From the NCBI GenBank assembly GCA_963457665.1, contig OY735228.1, positions 4,765,971 through 4,829,970 on the forward strand: a stretch of DNA of 64,000 nt, read 5' to 3'. The position numbers and the translations under genes are program-made. The notes beneath the pieces are model-generated. The model was given only the letters and a program-made list of their open reading frames with translations. It was not told the origin of the DNA and did no database searches. The stretch is from Thysanoteuthis rhombus (taxonomy: Eukaryota > Mollusca > Cephalopoda > Oegopsida > Thysanoteuthidae). Shown here piece by piece: positions 45,530 to 56,094 of this stretch. The first letter of the stretch is position 1. Each line of letters begins with the position of its first letter.

Positions 45530-46343
45530 ACAGCGAAGAAGAAGAAGAAGAAGAAGAAGAAGAAGAAGAAGAAGAAGAAGAAGAAGAAGAAGAAGAAGAA
45601 GAAGAAAGATGAAAAGAAGAAGTAAGATGAATGAAGAAGAAGAAAAAGAAGAACAAGACCAGCAACAAGGAGGAGGAGGAGGAAGAAGAAATATGAAAAG
45701 AAGAAGATGAAAAGAAGAAGAAATATGAAAAGAAGAAGAAAGATGAAAAGAGGAAGTAAGATGAAAAGAAGAGGTAAGATGAATGAAGAAGAAGAAAATG
45801 AAGAAGAACAACAACAACAACACGAAAGAGAGAAGGACAAAGGGGAGAGAACGGGGAGAAAAGTGGGGAGGTTTGAGAAATGTCGTACAAAAGAGAAGAA
45901 GATATTTCAAATCAAACCATCACTGCAGCAGGATAAACACCTATTACTTCTCTGTTATGACTTTTACTGTTATTGGTAATGAAGGTGATGAAGAGGAGGA
46001 GAGAATTAACATTATAGGGAAGAAGAAAGGAAGGATGGAAGGAAAGAAAAGGAGAGGAACGAAGAAAGGGTATTTGGGATGAAAGAAAGAAAAAAAAGGA
46101 AGGAAAGAAAAAGCAGGAAACGTGTGTAAAAAGAAATATGGCGCGAAGTCTACTGAAATAGAGTAAAGAGTTTTAGAAGAGTATTCAGAGAAAGAAAGAA
46201 AGAAAGAAGAAAGAAAGAAAGAAAGAAAGAAAGGAAGGAAGGAAGGAAGAAATAAATAAATAAAGAAAGAAAGAAAGAAAGAAAGGAAGGAAGGAAGGAA
46301 GGAAGAAAGAAAGAAAGAAAGAAAGAAAGGGAGAAAGGAAGGG

Positions 46344-46413
<70 letters not shown>

Positions 46414-46423
46414 GGAGAAAGGA

Positions 46424-46493
<70 letters not shown>

Positions 46494-46535
46494 GGAGAAA
46501 GAAAGAAAGAAAGAAAGAAAGGGAGAAAGGAAGGG

Positions 46536-46581
<46 letters not shown>

Positions 46582-46639
46582 GAAGGGAGAAAGGAAGGGA
46601 GGGAGAAAGAAAGAAAGAAAGAAAGGAAGGAAGGTAGGG

Positions 46640-46681
<42 letters not shown>

Positions 46682-46739
46682 GAAGGAAGGAAGAAAGAAA
46701 GATGGTGGAAACCTGGAAGAAACAAAGGTTAACCCTTAG

Positions 46740-46779
<40 letters not shown>

Positions 46780-46980
46780 GGGAAAAGCTCGAAAGAAATA
46801 ATGAAAAATAAGAAAGGAAAACCCCGAAAGAAAAAAGGAAAGAAGGAAAGCAACGGATGGGAAAGGAAGAAAGAAAATGAAAGAACAAAAGAAAGGAATA
46901 AAATGAAAGAAAAAGAAAACAGATGTGCGACAAAAAAAAGAGGAAAGGAAAAGAAAGAAAGAAAGAAAGGATAAGGAAAG
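45530..46980. repeat. Large purine block: (GAA)n then (GAAA)n/(GGAA)n
   Basis: GAA 45537-45606; mixed AAG/GAT to 45900; (GAAA)n with GGAA and GGGAGAAA interruptions 46188-46703 and 46740-46778; A/G-rich to 46980. The 191-226-residue frames ([19 protein letters not shown]) are its shadows. Confidence 0.95.
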
Positions 46981-47065
46981 ATGAGAAGAAAAGTGAAAGA
47001 AGTCGAAGATGAAGAGGGTGTAGTTATGAATTATACAAATGGTACTGACAGCGAAAAATTCGTAG

Positions 47066-47160
47066 TGTTGTTTGATGAAGAAGAAGAAGAAGAAGAAGAA
47101 GAAGAAGAAGAACAAGAAGAAGAAGAAGAAGAAGAAGAAGAAGAAGAAGAAGAAGAAATA
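47066..47160. repeat. (GAA)n microsatellite
   Basis: About 90 bp of GAA with one AAC; gives the poly-Glu frame. Confidence 0.96.
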
Positions 47161-47219
47161 ATGACGATATTTTACCAGAAATACAAATAAACAAACGAAT
47201 ATATCCACCTTTGGTTGAC

Positions 47220-47470
47220 CAGACGACAAGGTCAGATCATTTCTAGTCATTAGAATCGGTTGGTCATCGCAGAGCCTCGCCCTGTCCGCCATTTGCCCGT
47301 TGAGGCGACTCAAGGTCGGCTCGAGCACCACTCAAATGTCCCATCCGACTCGCACACGCACCAGTTTCCATTCACCTTTCTCACCCTGGCCGGACTCACG
47401 TCAAACCGGTGTCCCTATCGATGCCCTAGGAACCTGACCCCAACCCTAGCCAATCACAATAACAACAGGC
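47220..47470. other. GC- and CpG-rich island of unknown nature
   Basis: About 17 CpGs in roughly 190 bp (47248-47435), against few nearby. Both strands have open frames of over 70 codons, but no domain is recognised. It could be an unmethylated promoter-like patch or a young GC-rich repeat. Confidence 0.4.
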
Positions 47471-47683
47471 CGATTCAGTTGCAGAGCTAAAGAGGGGACA
47501 ACCTGATGGTCATCTGCTATTTAAAAAGCAATAAAAGGGAGAGTATTTTGCGTAATTAGTCTAGACGATAGGTCATTAAGTAAAGGATGGTCGTCTAAAG
47601 TGTGAATATTTTAGTAGTGCGTCTGTTAGCGAATAAGGAATGAAAGAGTCATTGCAAAGTTGGCGAGTTTTCTAGCATATACA

Positions 47684-47965
47684 ATAAACTCTCGTTATAA
47701 CAGTATTATTTAATGATACACACGTTCTAGATTCACGTTTGCATATATATATTATATTCTTGCAAGACTATTGTCGGAGATTAGTTGGCAGCAACAGTAT
47801 ATAAAGATCTCAGTGGATAATTTTGAAAAATTAATTTTGGTAAACCCTTAAAATGATTTTAGTCTGTTCTGATGCTTTCTCGATATTAATTCATTTCAAT
47901 TAAAATCGACTTCTCATAACGACATATCCCTTATAGCGGCACTACCGAGGACGCCGTAATAATGT
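47684..47965 (+). mobile_element. pogo-like MITE
   Basis: The left end ATAAACTCTCGTTATAACAG and the next ~90 bp (ATTATTTAATGA, CACACG, TTGCAAGACTATTGTCGG) match the reversed right end at 56051-55960. The right end near 47915-47960 carries CTCATAACGACATATC and CGCCGTAATAATG. Confidence 0.6.
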
Positions 47966-47967
47966 GC

Positions 47968-48044
47968 GTGTTTCAACTATAAAGGAAAGTGATGAATTAT
48001 ATATATATATATGTGTGTTTCAACTATAAAGGAAAGTGATGAAT

Positions 48045-48128
<84 letters not shown>

Positions 48129-48150
48129 TAGATAGATAGATTGATAAATA
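47968..48150. repeat. 32-bp direct repeat and (TA)n/(GATA)n
   Basis: GTGTTTCAACTATAAAGGAA and the following 12 bases occur at 47968 and 48014, separated by a short TA tract; then TA 48049-48125 and a GATA-type tract to 48168. Confidence 0.9.
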
Positions 48151-48177
48151 GATTGATAGATAGATAGATACACATAA

Positions 48178-48429
48178 CAGAATGTGGATTCGCTACACAA
48201 TTTCTGCCTTCTTCAGGCCTGAAGCCCGGAGAGGGCAGAAACATGAGCTAGTTTGTGTAGCAAATTCATTGTACTATTTATTTCCAGCTCTACTCTAAAA
48301 CAACTTAACTTCAATAGTAAAAAGTTGTATGTATCGAGCACTCTTTGAAGTAAATCCATTACATATCAAAAGTGGCTTTATATTATTGATATATTATTAT
48401 ATTATGTTATACTGCTAGCCTGATTTGTA

Positions 48430-48492
<63 letters not shown>
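48178..48492 (+). repeat. Dispersed repeat family H, deleted copy, with (TA)n tail
   Basis: GGATTCGCTACACAA start, TTGTATGTATCGAGCACTC and AGCCTGATTTGTACCA end as in 44320-44460. An inner hairpin (TTCTGCC ... GGCAGAA) is present. (TA)n at 48433-48492. Confidence 0.6.
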
Positions 48493-48494
<2 letters not shown>

Positions 48495-48498
<4 letters not shown>

Positions 48499-48800
48499 GA
48501 CCGAACAAGACGCGCCCATTATGTTTTTAGCTCTGTCTTAAATGTCTTGTAACAGTGACTTTGTCCTTTTGTATTAAAAAAAACTGCGTGATATGATGCG
48601 TGGAAATCGTTGTCTAATTGTCCGTGAAGTTTCTGAAGAGTTGGAAAAATAATCCGTGCAACATGATTTTAAAAGATAAACAGATAATGAATCGCGGTGT
48701 TGCAAAATCAATCGACAGGTGAATAAAATGCAATACGATTCATCATCAGTTTTCTTTTTCTCTTAAGATCATGTGACACGAACTTTTATGGATTTCAACC
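48495..48800 (+). mobile_element. mariner-like relic, second copy
   Basis: RGNRCLIVREVSEELE (near 48600-48648) parallels the 44736 motif, and the next 100 bp (CATGATTTTAAAA, GATAATGAAT, TTGCAAAATC) align with 44800-44870. Confidence 0.6.
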
Positions 48801-49064
48801 TCTTCGGTAACTCAAGTTAAATGAAGATTTCCATTAGTTTCAAGACTACTAAAACTTTCATTGTTCAAATTAGGAAAAGAGACCAAGAGCACTAGACACA
48901 CATTCACTCCTTCACGTGTAGTTCAAAACCTAATCAACGTTGACTGGTGTAGTTTTTTTTTATACACTAGGTGAAGATCACTTCAATATAGCATATCAGT
49001 CAGAGCACTCAAAAATGTCTCATCTGCACGCTGTGTGAAAAGTTCTGTTTCTTTATGGAGTGAA

Positions 49065-49067
<3 letters not shown>

Positions 49068-49130
<63 letters not shown>
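49068..49130. repeat. (TA)n microsatellite
   Basis: About 63 bp of TA; GTATGTATA and GT tracts follow to 49190. Confidence 0.97.
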
Positions 49131-49133
<3 letters not shown>

Positions 49134-49192
49134 GTATGTATATACATACGTATGTATATATATATATATATGTGTGTATTTATGTGTGTGTG

Positions 49193-49357
49193 GTGACAAT
49201 TTGAAAACCAAATGTAAATACAAATGTATTATTTTTTTCATCCATATTTGTGGTATGATTTCGCCATGAGACCATGGATCAGCTCATGACGAAATTATGA
49301 CCACAAATATGAATAAACGATAATATATTCGTATTTACACTTGGTTTTCAAATTGTC
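49193..49357. mobile_element. Palindromic MITE
   Basis: Arms of about 75 bp: GACAATTTGAAAACCAAATG (49194-49213) ... CATATTTGTGG ... CGCCATGAG, and their reverse complement 49282-49357. Only about ten bases lie between the arms. No coding capacity; superfamily not determined. Confidence 0.8.
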
Positions 49358-49399
49358 TTTTTCACCATAATGCTAGATACATCACATTTTATAACACAC

Positions 49400-49423
49400 T
49401 ATATATATATAATTATATATATA

Positions 49424-49470
<47 letters not shown>
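49400..49470. repeat. (TA)n with AATT interruptions
   Basis: About 70 bp of TA. Confidence 0.95.
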
Positions 49471-49980
49471 TTTTCCCAATGGCAGGTTCCGGTTAGCTGG
49501 AACGCATGGAAAATGAATAGACCATTTTTTGGTCCAGTTAGGCGACAGAATCGGTTATGCGAAGCAACATATAAGCGCTTTCAGTTTTACTGCATAGAAA
49601 GATGAACACAGACTGCTGGTCGTTCGAAGGTTAATGCTGCACTCTTTTATAAGCCTGAAAAAAATAAGTCTATCTCAAACCTATCAGAAACAGTCGTTGA
49701 CATCTGACCCCGTTTCTGTGTCCTTCGGGTTTGTTGTCGGCTCAAGATGGTGGGTAATGGTTCCGAAATTGCTCCTCGATTGGATATTGTAAAAAGAGAA
49801 TTTAATAGCAAAGCGCTGACAACGACGCTTCCACTCCTGTTCCTGTCACAATTCTAGTGGGGAAAGAAAGTCACCCCCGCCCCCGGAAGGGTGAGGACAT
49901 TTCTCCTAAAAAGACAAAATGTCATTCTGGCGAAGAGGGTGACTATCGCTGACCGCAAATCTCGCAACGAACAATCAACA
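49471..49980. other. No gene seen
   Basis: Unassigned sequence with normal composition. Confidence 0.45.
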
Positions 49981-49989
49981 TGTGATTGA

Positions 49990-50150
49990 GAGTGTGGGAT
50001 GGCCTTACGGAGAGCGAATACAGCGAGCCGAGTTCAAATCCCACCAGAGAACAGTTAATATTTTCTCTGCACTGATACCCTTTGGAAAGGCATGAATATG
50101 GATGAAGATAGTGACGTCATTTCTTATGCTTATCTCCACTGTCTATTTCA
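49990..50150 (+). repeat. tRNA-derived SINE family C
   Basis: A box GGGATGGCCTTACGG (49996-50010), B box GAGTTCAAATCCC (50030-50042), core ACTGATACCCTTTGGAAAGG (50071-50090). It runs directly into a LINE 3' end. Confidence 0.7.
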
Positions 50151-50151
50151 C

Positions 50152-50368
50152 GTGGCCATGTTGCAAGAATGGCAGACAATCGATGGACATCGCGACTCAC
50201 GACATAGATCCCCCGAGATCACATGCACAACCGAAGCCGGCAGAATATTAGATGGAGGGACGAGCTAGACAGGTTCAGGAAGTACTGGCTCCGCAACGCC
50301 CATGATAGGGAGCTGTGGCAGATCCTGGGGAAGGTCTATGTCCAACGACGGACGCTAAAAGACTGGTA

Positions 50369-50402
<34 letters not shown>
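50152..50402 (+). mobile_element. RTE-like LINE 3' end with (ATG)n tail
   Basis: HVARMADNRWTSRLTT, IPRDHMHNRSRQNIRWRDEL, DRFRKYWLRNAHDRELW and GKVYVQRRTLKDW, then a stop and (ATG)n (50367-50402). One internal stop is visible after RLTT. It is the least diverged of the three copies of this end. Confidence 0.8.
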
Positions 50403-51095
50403 GACCAGGTGGTGCGTGGAGTCCGAACGGAGACGTTTGCCACTGTGAGCGCACAATGGACTTATTTTTCACTTCTTCCTATCGTACTTCTCAATCTTCA
50501 TAATTGAATCCAGTGGTTATCTCCCTTCTTTATTTTTCTCTAAAAGATGGCTTTCTCCTTGAATTCACGGCTCTCTTTAAGAACTTAAAACAACAATCAA
50601 CCCACAAACACTTCACCAGACAATACTTTACGGGAAAATATCAGCGCTAAAAACGTCACTAAACGGATAAAAAATATAGTATTAAAGATAAAAGATAATG
50701 GAATAAAAAAAAGAAGAGAAAAAAATCAGTGAATATTACCAACTTCTCATTTCAAATTTTTATTCTAAAAGTTCTGACATTAAGATCTGTCATTATTCCA
50801 TTTATTTTCAAACTATTATCTCAATCTTTGTTGTTTTTAATTCTTTTCAAGTCTATTCTCCAGTCTTCCTGCATTGTATGGATCCCTGGTTCTCAGACTC
50901 CTTGCTGGCAGCCCATCCCCACTTCTTGACTTCGAACAAAACCTTGGCCCAGACCTCTGACTCAGACATTCCAAAACCATATTCCAACTAAAAATTTTTT
51001 TTGGTAAACTAAAATCTTACAAAAGCTCCCAGAAAAAAAACAGCTCAGGGAGCACTATTTTACTGACTTATTTGTAAGATTATTTTATTTTTACG
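50403..51095. other. No gene seen
   Basis: Unassigned AT-rich sequence. Confidence 0.5.
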
Positions 51096-51099
51096 AAGA

Positions 51100-51420
51100 T
51101 TTTCATTCGAGGCGCAACCAACTGAGCCAATGACTGTCTTGTATCTCATTTTCCATTAAGTCTATTGTTCTGATAAGTTTTATTAACGTTAAAGCTGAAA
51201 ATCCAGCTTCACGCAAAAATGTTTTCAAAAAAGGAAGTAGAATCTTCCCAACAACGCAAGGGATTGAAACTTCAAATCGCTGACTATCTTTAAGCAAAAG
51301 TCGCATACTTTGAAGATCCAAACACTGGCTCAAGAAACATGTCGTTCTTTGAATCAATGAAGTCCTCTTGCGAAGAATCAGGAATCAACTGAGCACTGGC
51401 TGTAATTTGTGTCACAATCT
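51100..51420 (-). mobile_element. hAT (ZBED5/FAM200-like) transposase C-terminal relic
   Basis: The minus strand encodes LPFLKTFLREAGFSALTLIK and RTIDLMENEI, matching the hAT dimerisation region of ZBED/FAM200-type proteins (pattern LPF.TTYLCE.GFSALT.IK...R..LD.E.DLR). Upstream, IDSKNDMFLEPVF fits the preceding acidic segment. The frame breaks upstream of this region. Confidence 0.65.
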
Positions 51421-52220
51421 TCTCGTACTTAGTGTCCTCGATCTCGTCACCAGAAGAACCTTTAAAACTTTGGCCCCAGTTGCTGTAAACTCTGGTTTCG
51501 CATCCATTTCGGGATTTCGCAGTCTCATCATCGTCAGTAAATGCTTGTAAGGTGGGTAAAACCTCATAATCACCTATTAGTTAATTTGCATGTCAAAGTG
51601 AAAGTCAATTGAATTAATTGAAATTATTGAGCTCTTGGCGTCTTTATTGCAGACGTGTACTCCATACAAACAGCTTCACTTTACAACATTCATTATTTTT
51701 GGCAGCATTCCTTTTAATTACATTGTGAAAATGTTTGTGTACCTTTATACTAAATTTAACGTACATTTCGTATTTCTAAACCCAATGAAATCAGATGAAA
51801 TCTTTTTTTTCTCCAGTATAATATCGATTTTGACTGCAACGAGACAATAGTCTGAAAAAGTATGTTGAATAGTGAAAGTGCTTCATTTCAAAATCTAAAC
51901 CATTGTTTCTCTAAGAAAGGGTGCTGAAAATGTATGAAGGGGACCAGGAAATCTGTTTGCTAGCTGGTTTGTTCCAATGCTCCTGGCCATACCATTTCGT
52001 CTACTGACTTAGAAATTGACCCCCCAGTGCTCTATTCGACTCCCTCTAGACTTATATGTTTTTTGAGAGAATCTTTTTTTAACATTTAGGGGCCTTATTT
52101 TGACAGGCTTATTAAAAACATCTAGATTCTCCAGAATCTAGATATTTTTTAGATGTTTTTGAAAACTTTATTCAAGATGTGTTCCACGGAAAACGACAGT
52201 CATACCGTTGAATTTATTCT
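51421..52220. other. No gene seen
   Basis: Unassigned; probably includes older parts of the hAT copy that I cannot align. Confidence 0.4.
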
Positions 52221-52227
52221 GACTATA

Positions 52228-52690
52228 TTTATTTTTCAATTGATTTGTTTTTTTCATCGTCATCATTAGTCTTTTTTATCGTCTGTCGTTGGACATTGAC
52301 CTTCTCCAGGGTCCACCACAATTCTCTATCATGGGCGTCGAGGAGCCAGTATTTTCTGAATTTGTGTAGTTTATCTCTCCATCTTGTATTCTGTCGGTCC
52401 CGGTTCCGCATGTGATCTCTGGGGATCCACGTTGTGAGTCGTGATGTCCATTGGTTGTCTGTCATTCTTGCAACAAGGCCTGCCCATTGCCATTTAAGTT
52501 TTTTTAAAATAGACTCTTTGATGTCTCTGACTCCCGTTTTCTTCCTTATATACTATGCTGTCTTGTGATCTCTCCATGTAAGGTTGAGCATGATTCTCTC
52601 ATGCGTGCGTTGCATACTTCTCAGTCTGCAGGTCTGTCTCTCGGTTAGGTTCCATGTTTGAGCTCCATAAGTGACTGTCGGGAAAATGCA
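52228..52690 (-). mobile_element. RTE-like LINE 3' end, uninverted copy
   Basis: The minus strand encodes VTYGAQTWNLTERQTC, SMQRTHERIMLNLTWRD, KLKWQWAGLVARMTDNQWTS, IPRDHMRNRDRQNTRWRDKL and FRKYWLLDAHDRELWWTL, then a short GATGAT/A-rich tail near 52250. One stop lies near 52555 (HKTA, stop, YIRKK). It gives the normal order of the segments scrambled at 26.7 kb. Confidence 0.8.
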
Positions 52691-52929
52691 TTGGTTGACG
52701 CTACAGTTGTTAAATTATTGACTGCGATGGCAAGTCCTTATACTTTATATGTGCATGAGTTTGTTTGCTTGTTTGTTCCAGCGATACTGGCCATACTGTT
52801 TTGTCTACAATCTTTTTACGCTCGATGGTGCTCGGTCTGTAGATAAGAATTACTTTTTGGAATATTCTTGAACCATGTAGAACATTTCCGGTGGATAGAA
52901 GATTCATACAAATAACTGCAGATTCTACG

Positions 52930-53256
52930 CGCCCTCATTAAAGATTGAAACTGAAGTATGGTGGAGTGATCGAGCTTTCAATTCAAATTAAGTAATTGAA
53001 TGAAAAATTTTTTTTTTCAAATTATGTGTACGTTGATATGAGTTAAACAGTTTATTTGAAAATAATATTTTACATTTTTTTTATAAATTTACATTTAATA
53101 ATTCATTGTGGTTGTTTTTGTTTGTTTTTTTTTTGCCAAACTAACCTAACCACATGAACGTAAATGCAATTGTCCACTAATTCTGCTGTAAAGTGCTGTG
53201 GAATCCTAATACACTAAGGGTGCCGTGACTCAAAAAGGCTTGGGAATGCCTGCTCT
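52930..53256 (-). mobile_element. hAT-like MITE
   Basis: Reversed, the right end reads CAGGCATTCCCAAGCCTTTT then GAGTCACGGCACCCTTAG, a hAT-type terminus like that at 28949. The left end is not defined. Confidence 0.45.
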
Positions 53257-53479
53257 TGTGTATGCTGCATCAAATGTTTGGAACTCACTAGGTTATTTTT
53301 CCCTCTTCTTTCAAAATCTATGCAGAAATTTAATTTTCATGTAGGGGTCAACGATGTGTTTACACGGTTTATACTAATCTCGTCTGTTATCCCGTTAGCA
53401 CGAGACTCAAAACTCAATCATCTCATTTAGATATAATATTGTGTTCCTCATAATTTTGTGGAGAGGAAAGATTTCTTTA

Positions 53480-54340
<861 letters not shown>

Positions 54341-54344
54341 TAAC

Positions 54345-54645
54345 CCGAATACCCCTGCATTTCTCTCGATTCGATTTCAAATCTTCTTCAAATGCCACCC
54401 GAAATCAACAAACAAGCAACCCCGTCTCCCCTTGAACTGTTGAACAAACAACTAAGCCACCCGTAAAAGCCACCCTGCGCCTTTCGGCCATTAAAAAACA
54501 TTTTAAGACATGGAGATGGGGGAGGGATTCAAATTGTTTTCGGCGTCCTGTTGATTTTGGGCTCCGACCGACGAGAGAAAGACGACTTCCTGACAATCAA
54601 TTCCTCTTTAATATTACATTGCACCAGTTTTTCACTTGGTAATAG
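54345..54645. other. No gene seen; GC-richer patch
   Basis: 54465-54590 is relatively GC- and CpG-rich (CCGACCGACGAGAG). Nothing recognised. Confidence 0.4.
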
Positions 54646-54790
54646 ATATACAGTTGACTCCCGTTATTACAGCATCATGGGGTACTGTTAAAACGGATTT
54701 GCCGTTATAATGGGTGGATTAAGAAGTACAACGTCCCATAAACTATATATCGAAAGGAGGGTCTGACTTTTGCAGATGATACTCCAGTTA

Positions 54791-55790
54791 TTAACGTATT
54801 ACGGAATGAACATAAGCAGAAAACTCAAGCATTTGAAACTATTTTTTCATTTTTAAAACTGTTTTTCCAATTTATTTATAAACGATACAATTTAGGGTTA
54901 GTTTTAGGGTTAGGGCTGCTGTTGCAAGTAATACCTAACCGTTTTTACAATTATAAGAATATAAACTGGTAACTAACAATAAAAATTCATTAAATAATTT
55001 TTCGTCAACTCTGACACTCCAAATATCCACGGATCCAGATTTGTAATCATGAAGAAAAATGTCTGCGGTTACATGCAACCCTAACCCTCAAATAATACTG
55101 ACCCTAACCCTCAAACAATACTGACCCTAACCCTCAAATAATACTGACCCTAACCCTCAAACAATACTGACCCTAACCCTCAAATAATACTGACCCTAAC
55201 CCTCAAACAATACTGACCCCAACCCTCAAATAATACTGACCCCAACCCTCAAACAATACTGACCCTAACCCTCAAATAATACTGACCCTAACCCTCAAAC
55301 AATACTGACCCTAACCCTCAAACAATACTGACCCTAACCCTAAAACAATACTGACCCTAACCCTAAAACAATACTGACCCTAACCCTAAAACAATACTGA
55401 CCCCAACCCTAAAACAATACTATCCCTAACTCTAAAATTAACTGTGTTTTATTTAATCTCATTTTTAAGGGTATATTTTGGGGTTGGGGTAAGGATTTTT
55501 TCAGAGTTAAGGTCGCAAGTAACCATAGACCTTTTTTTTTTCGATCATAAGTCCGGATCTGTGGATATTTGGAGTATTACAGTAGATAAAAAAAATATTT
55601 AATGATTTTTTATTGTTAGTTGCCAGTTTATATTCTTTTTATAATTGTGAGAAAAAAGCAGTTTAATACTTGCAACAGCAACCCTAACCTTAAAACTAAT
55701 CCTAAAATTAACCTTAAATTCTACTTTTTATAAATAAACTCAATGAAAATAGTTTTGGATGTTCAGATTTTCTTTGTATGATACGTAAGT
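54791..55790. mobile_element. Foldback element with ~290-bp inverted arms and telomere-like core
   Basis: Left arm about 54791-55080, right arm about 55495-55790. Matching blocks, left against reversed right, are AAACTATTTT, TTTATTTATAAA, TTAG..TTAGGGCTGCTGTTGCAAGTA / TTAGGGTTGCTGTTGCAAGTA, AACTAACAATAAAAA and ACTCCAAATATCCAC. Between the arms is the 23-bp tandem array. No transposase frame, so non-autonomous if mobile. Confidence 0.75.
55076..55438. repeat. 23-bp tandem array rich in CCCTAA telomere motif
   Basis: About 15.5 units. Each has ACCCTAACCC or a close variant followed by a spacer ending AATACTG. Units 1-10 alternate CAAAT/CAAAC (a 46-bp higher-order unit), unit 11 is CAAAC, and units 12-15 carry CCCTAAAAC instead of CCCTCAAAC. 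The G-rich strand offers many GGGTTAGGG runs. Confidence 0.95.
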
Positions 55791-56094
55791 ATCTTTGGCA
55801 GCCACTGTATGTCAGCGTAATCGGTTACTTCCCTTTGATAATTAGTTTACAAACCAAGAGCAAACCTTTTCTAATACGAGAAACAAATAAAAAATACGAC
55901 ATGCAAATCAGAAAAAAAGCCGAGCGAATCAATTACTTTTTAATTTGCTCTGGATAAGGTATAATCCCCGACAATAGTCCTGCAAGAATGTCAAAAATAA
56001 AAAGCACGTGTGTCATTAAATAATGCTGTTACAAAAAGAGTTCACCGTATATAGGCCTGCGTAGAAGCTGAGATAATTACCCCAGCTATTTGAG

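Larger units (their letters stand above)
54648..56051. mobile_element. pogo-like element carrying a nested foldback insertion
   Basis: The left end (TA)CAGTTGACTCCCGTTATTAC and reversed right end CGGTGAACTCTTTTTGTAAC/AGCATTATTT are imperfect terminal inverted repeats at TA dinucleotides. The ~95 bp inside the right end match 47684-47780. The long interior is explained by the foldback unit at 54791-55790. Confidence 0.5.

Noticed and set aside
45230-45910. 226-residue minus-strand frame with poly-Leu/Ser
   Set aside because: Translation of (GAA)n and neighbouring purine sequence.
46150-46853. 191- and 222-residue minus-strand frames
   Set aside because: Pure translation of (GAAA)n/(GGAA)n (FLSFFLSFF); no domain, no start context.
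55076-55438. True chromosome end
   Set aside because: The units are 23 bp, not pure TTAGGG, and unrelated sequence continues on both sides.
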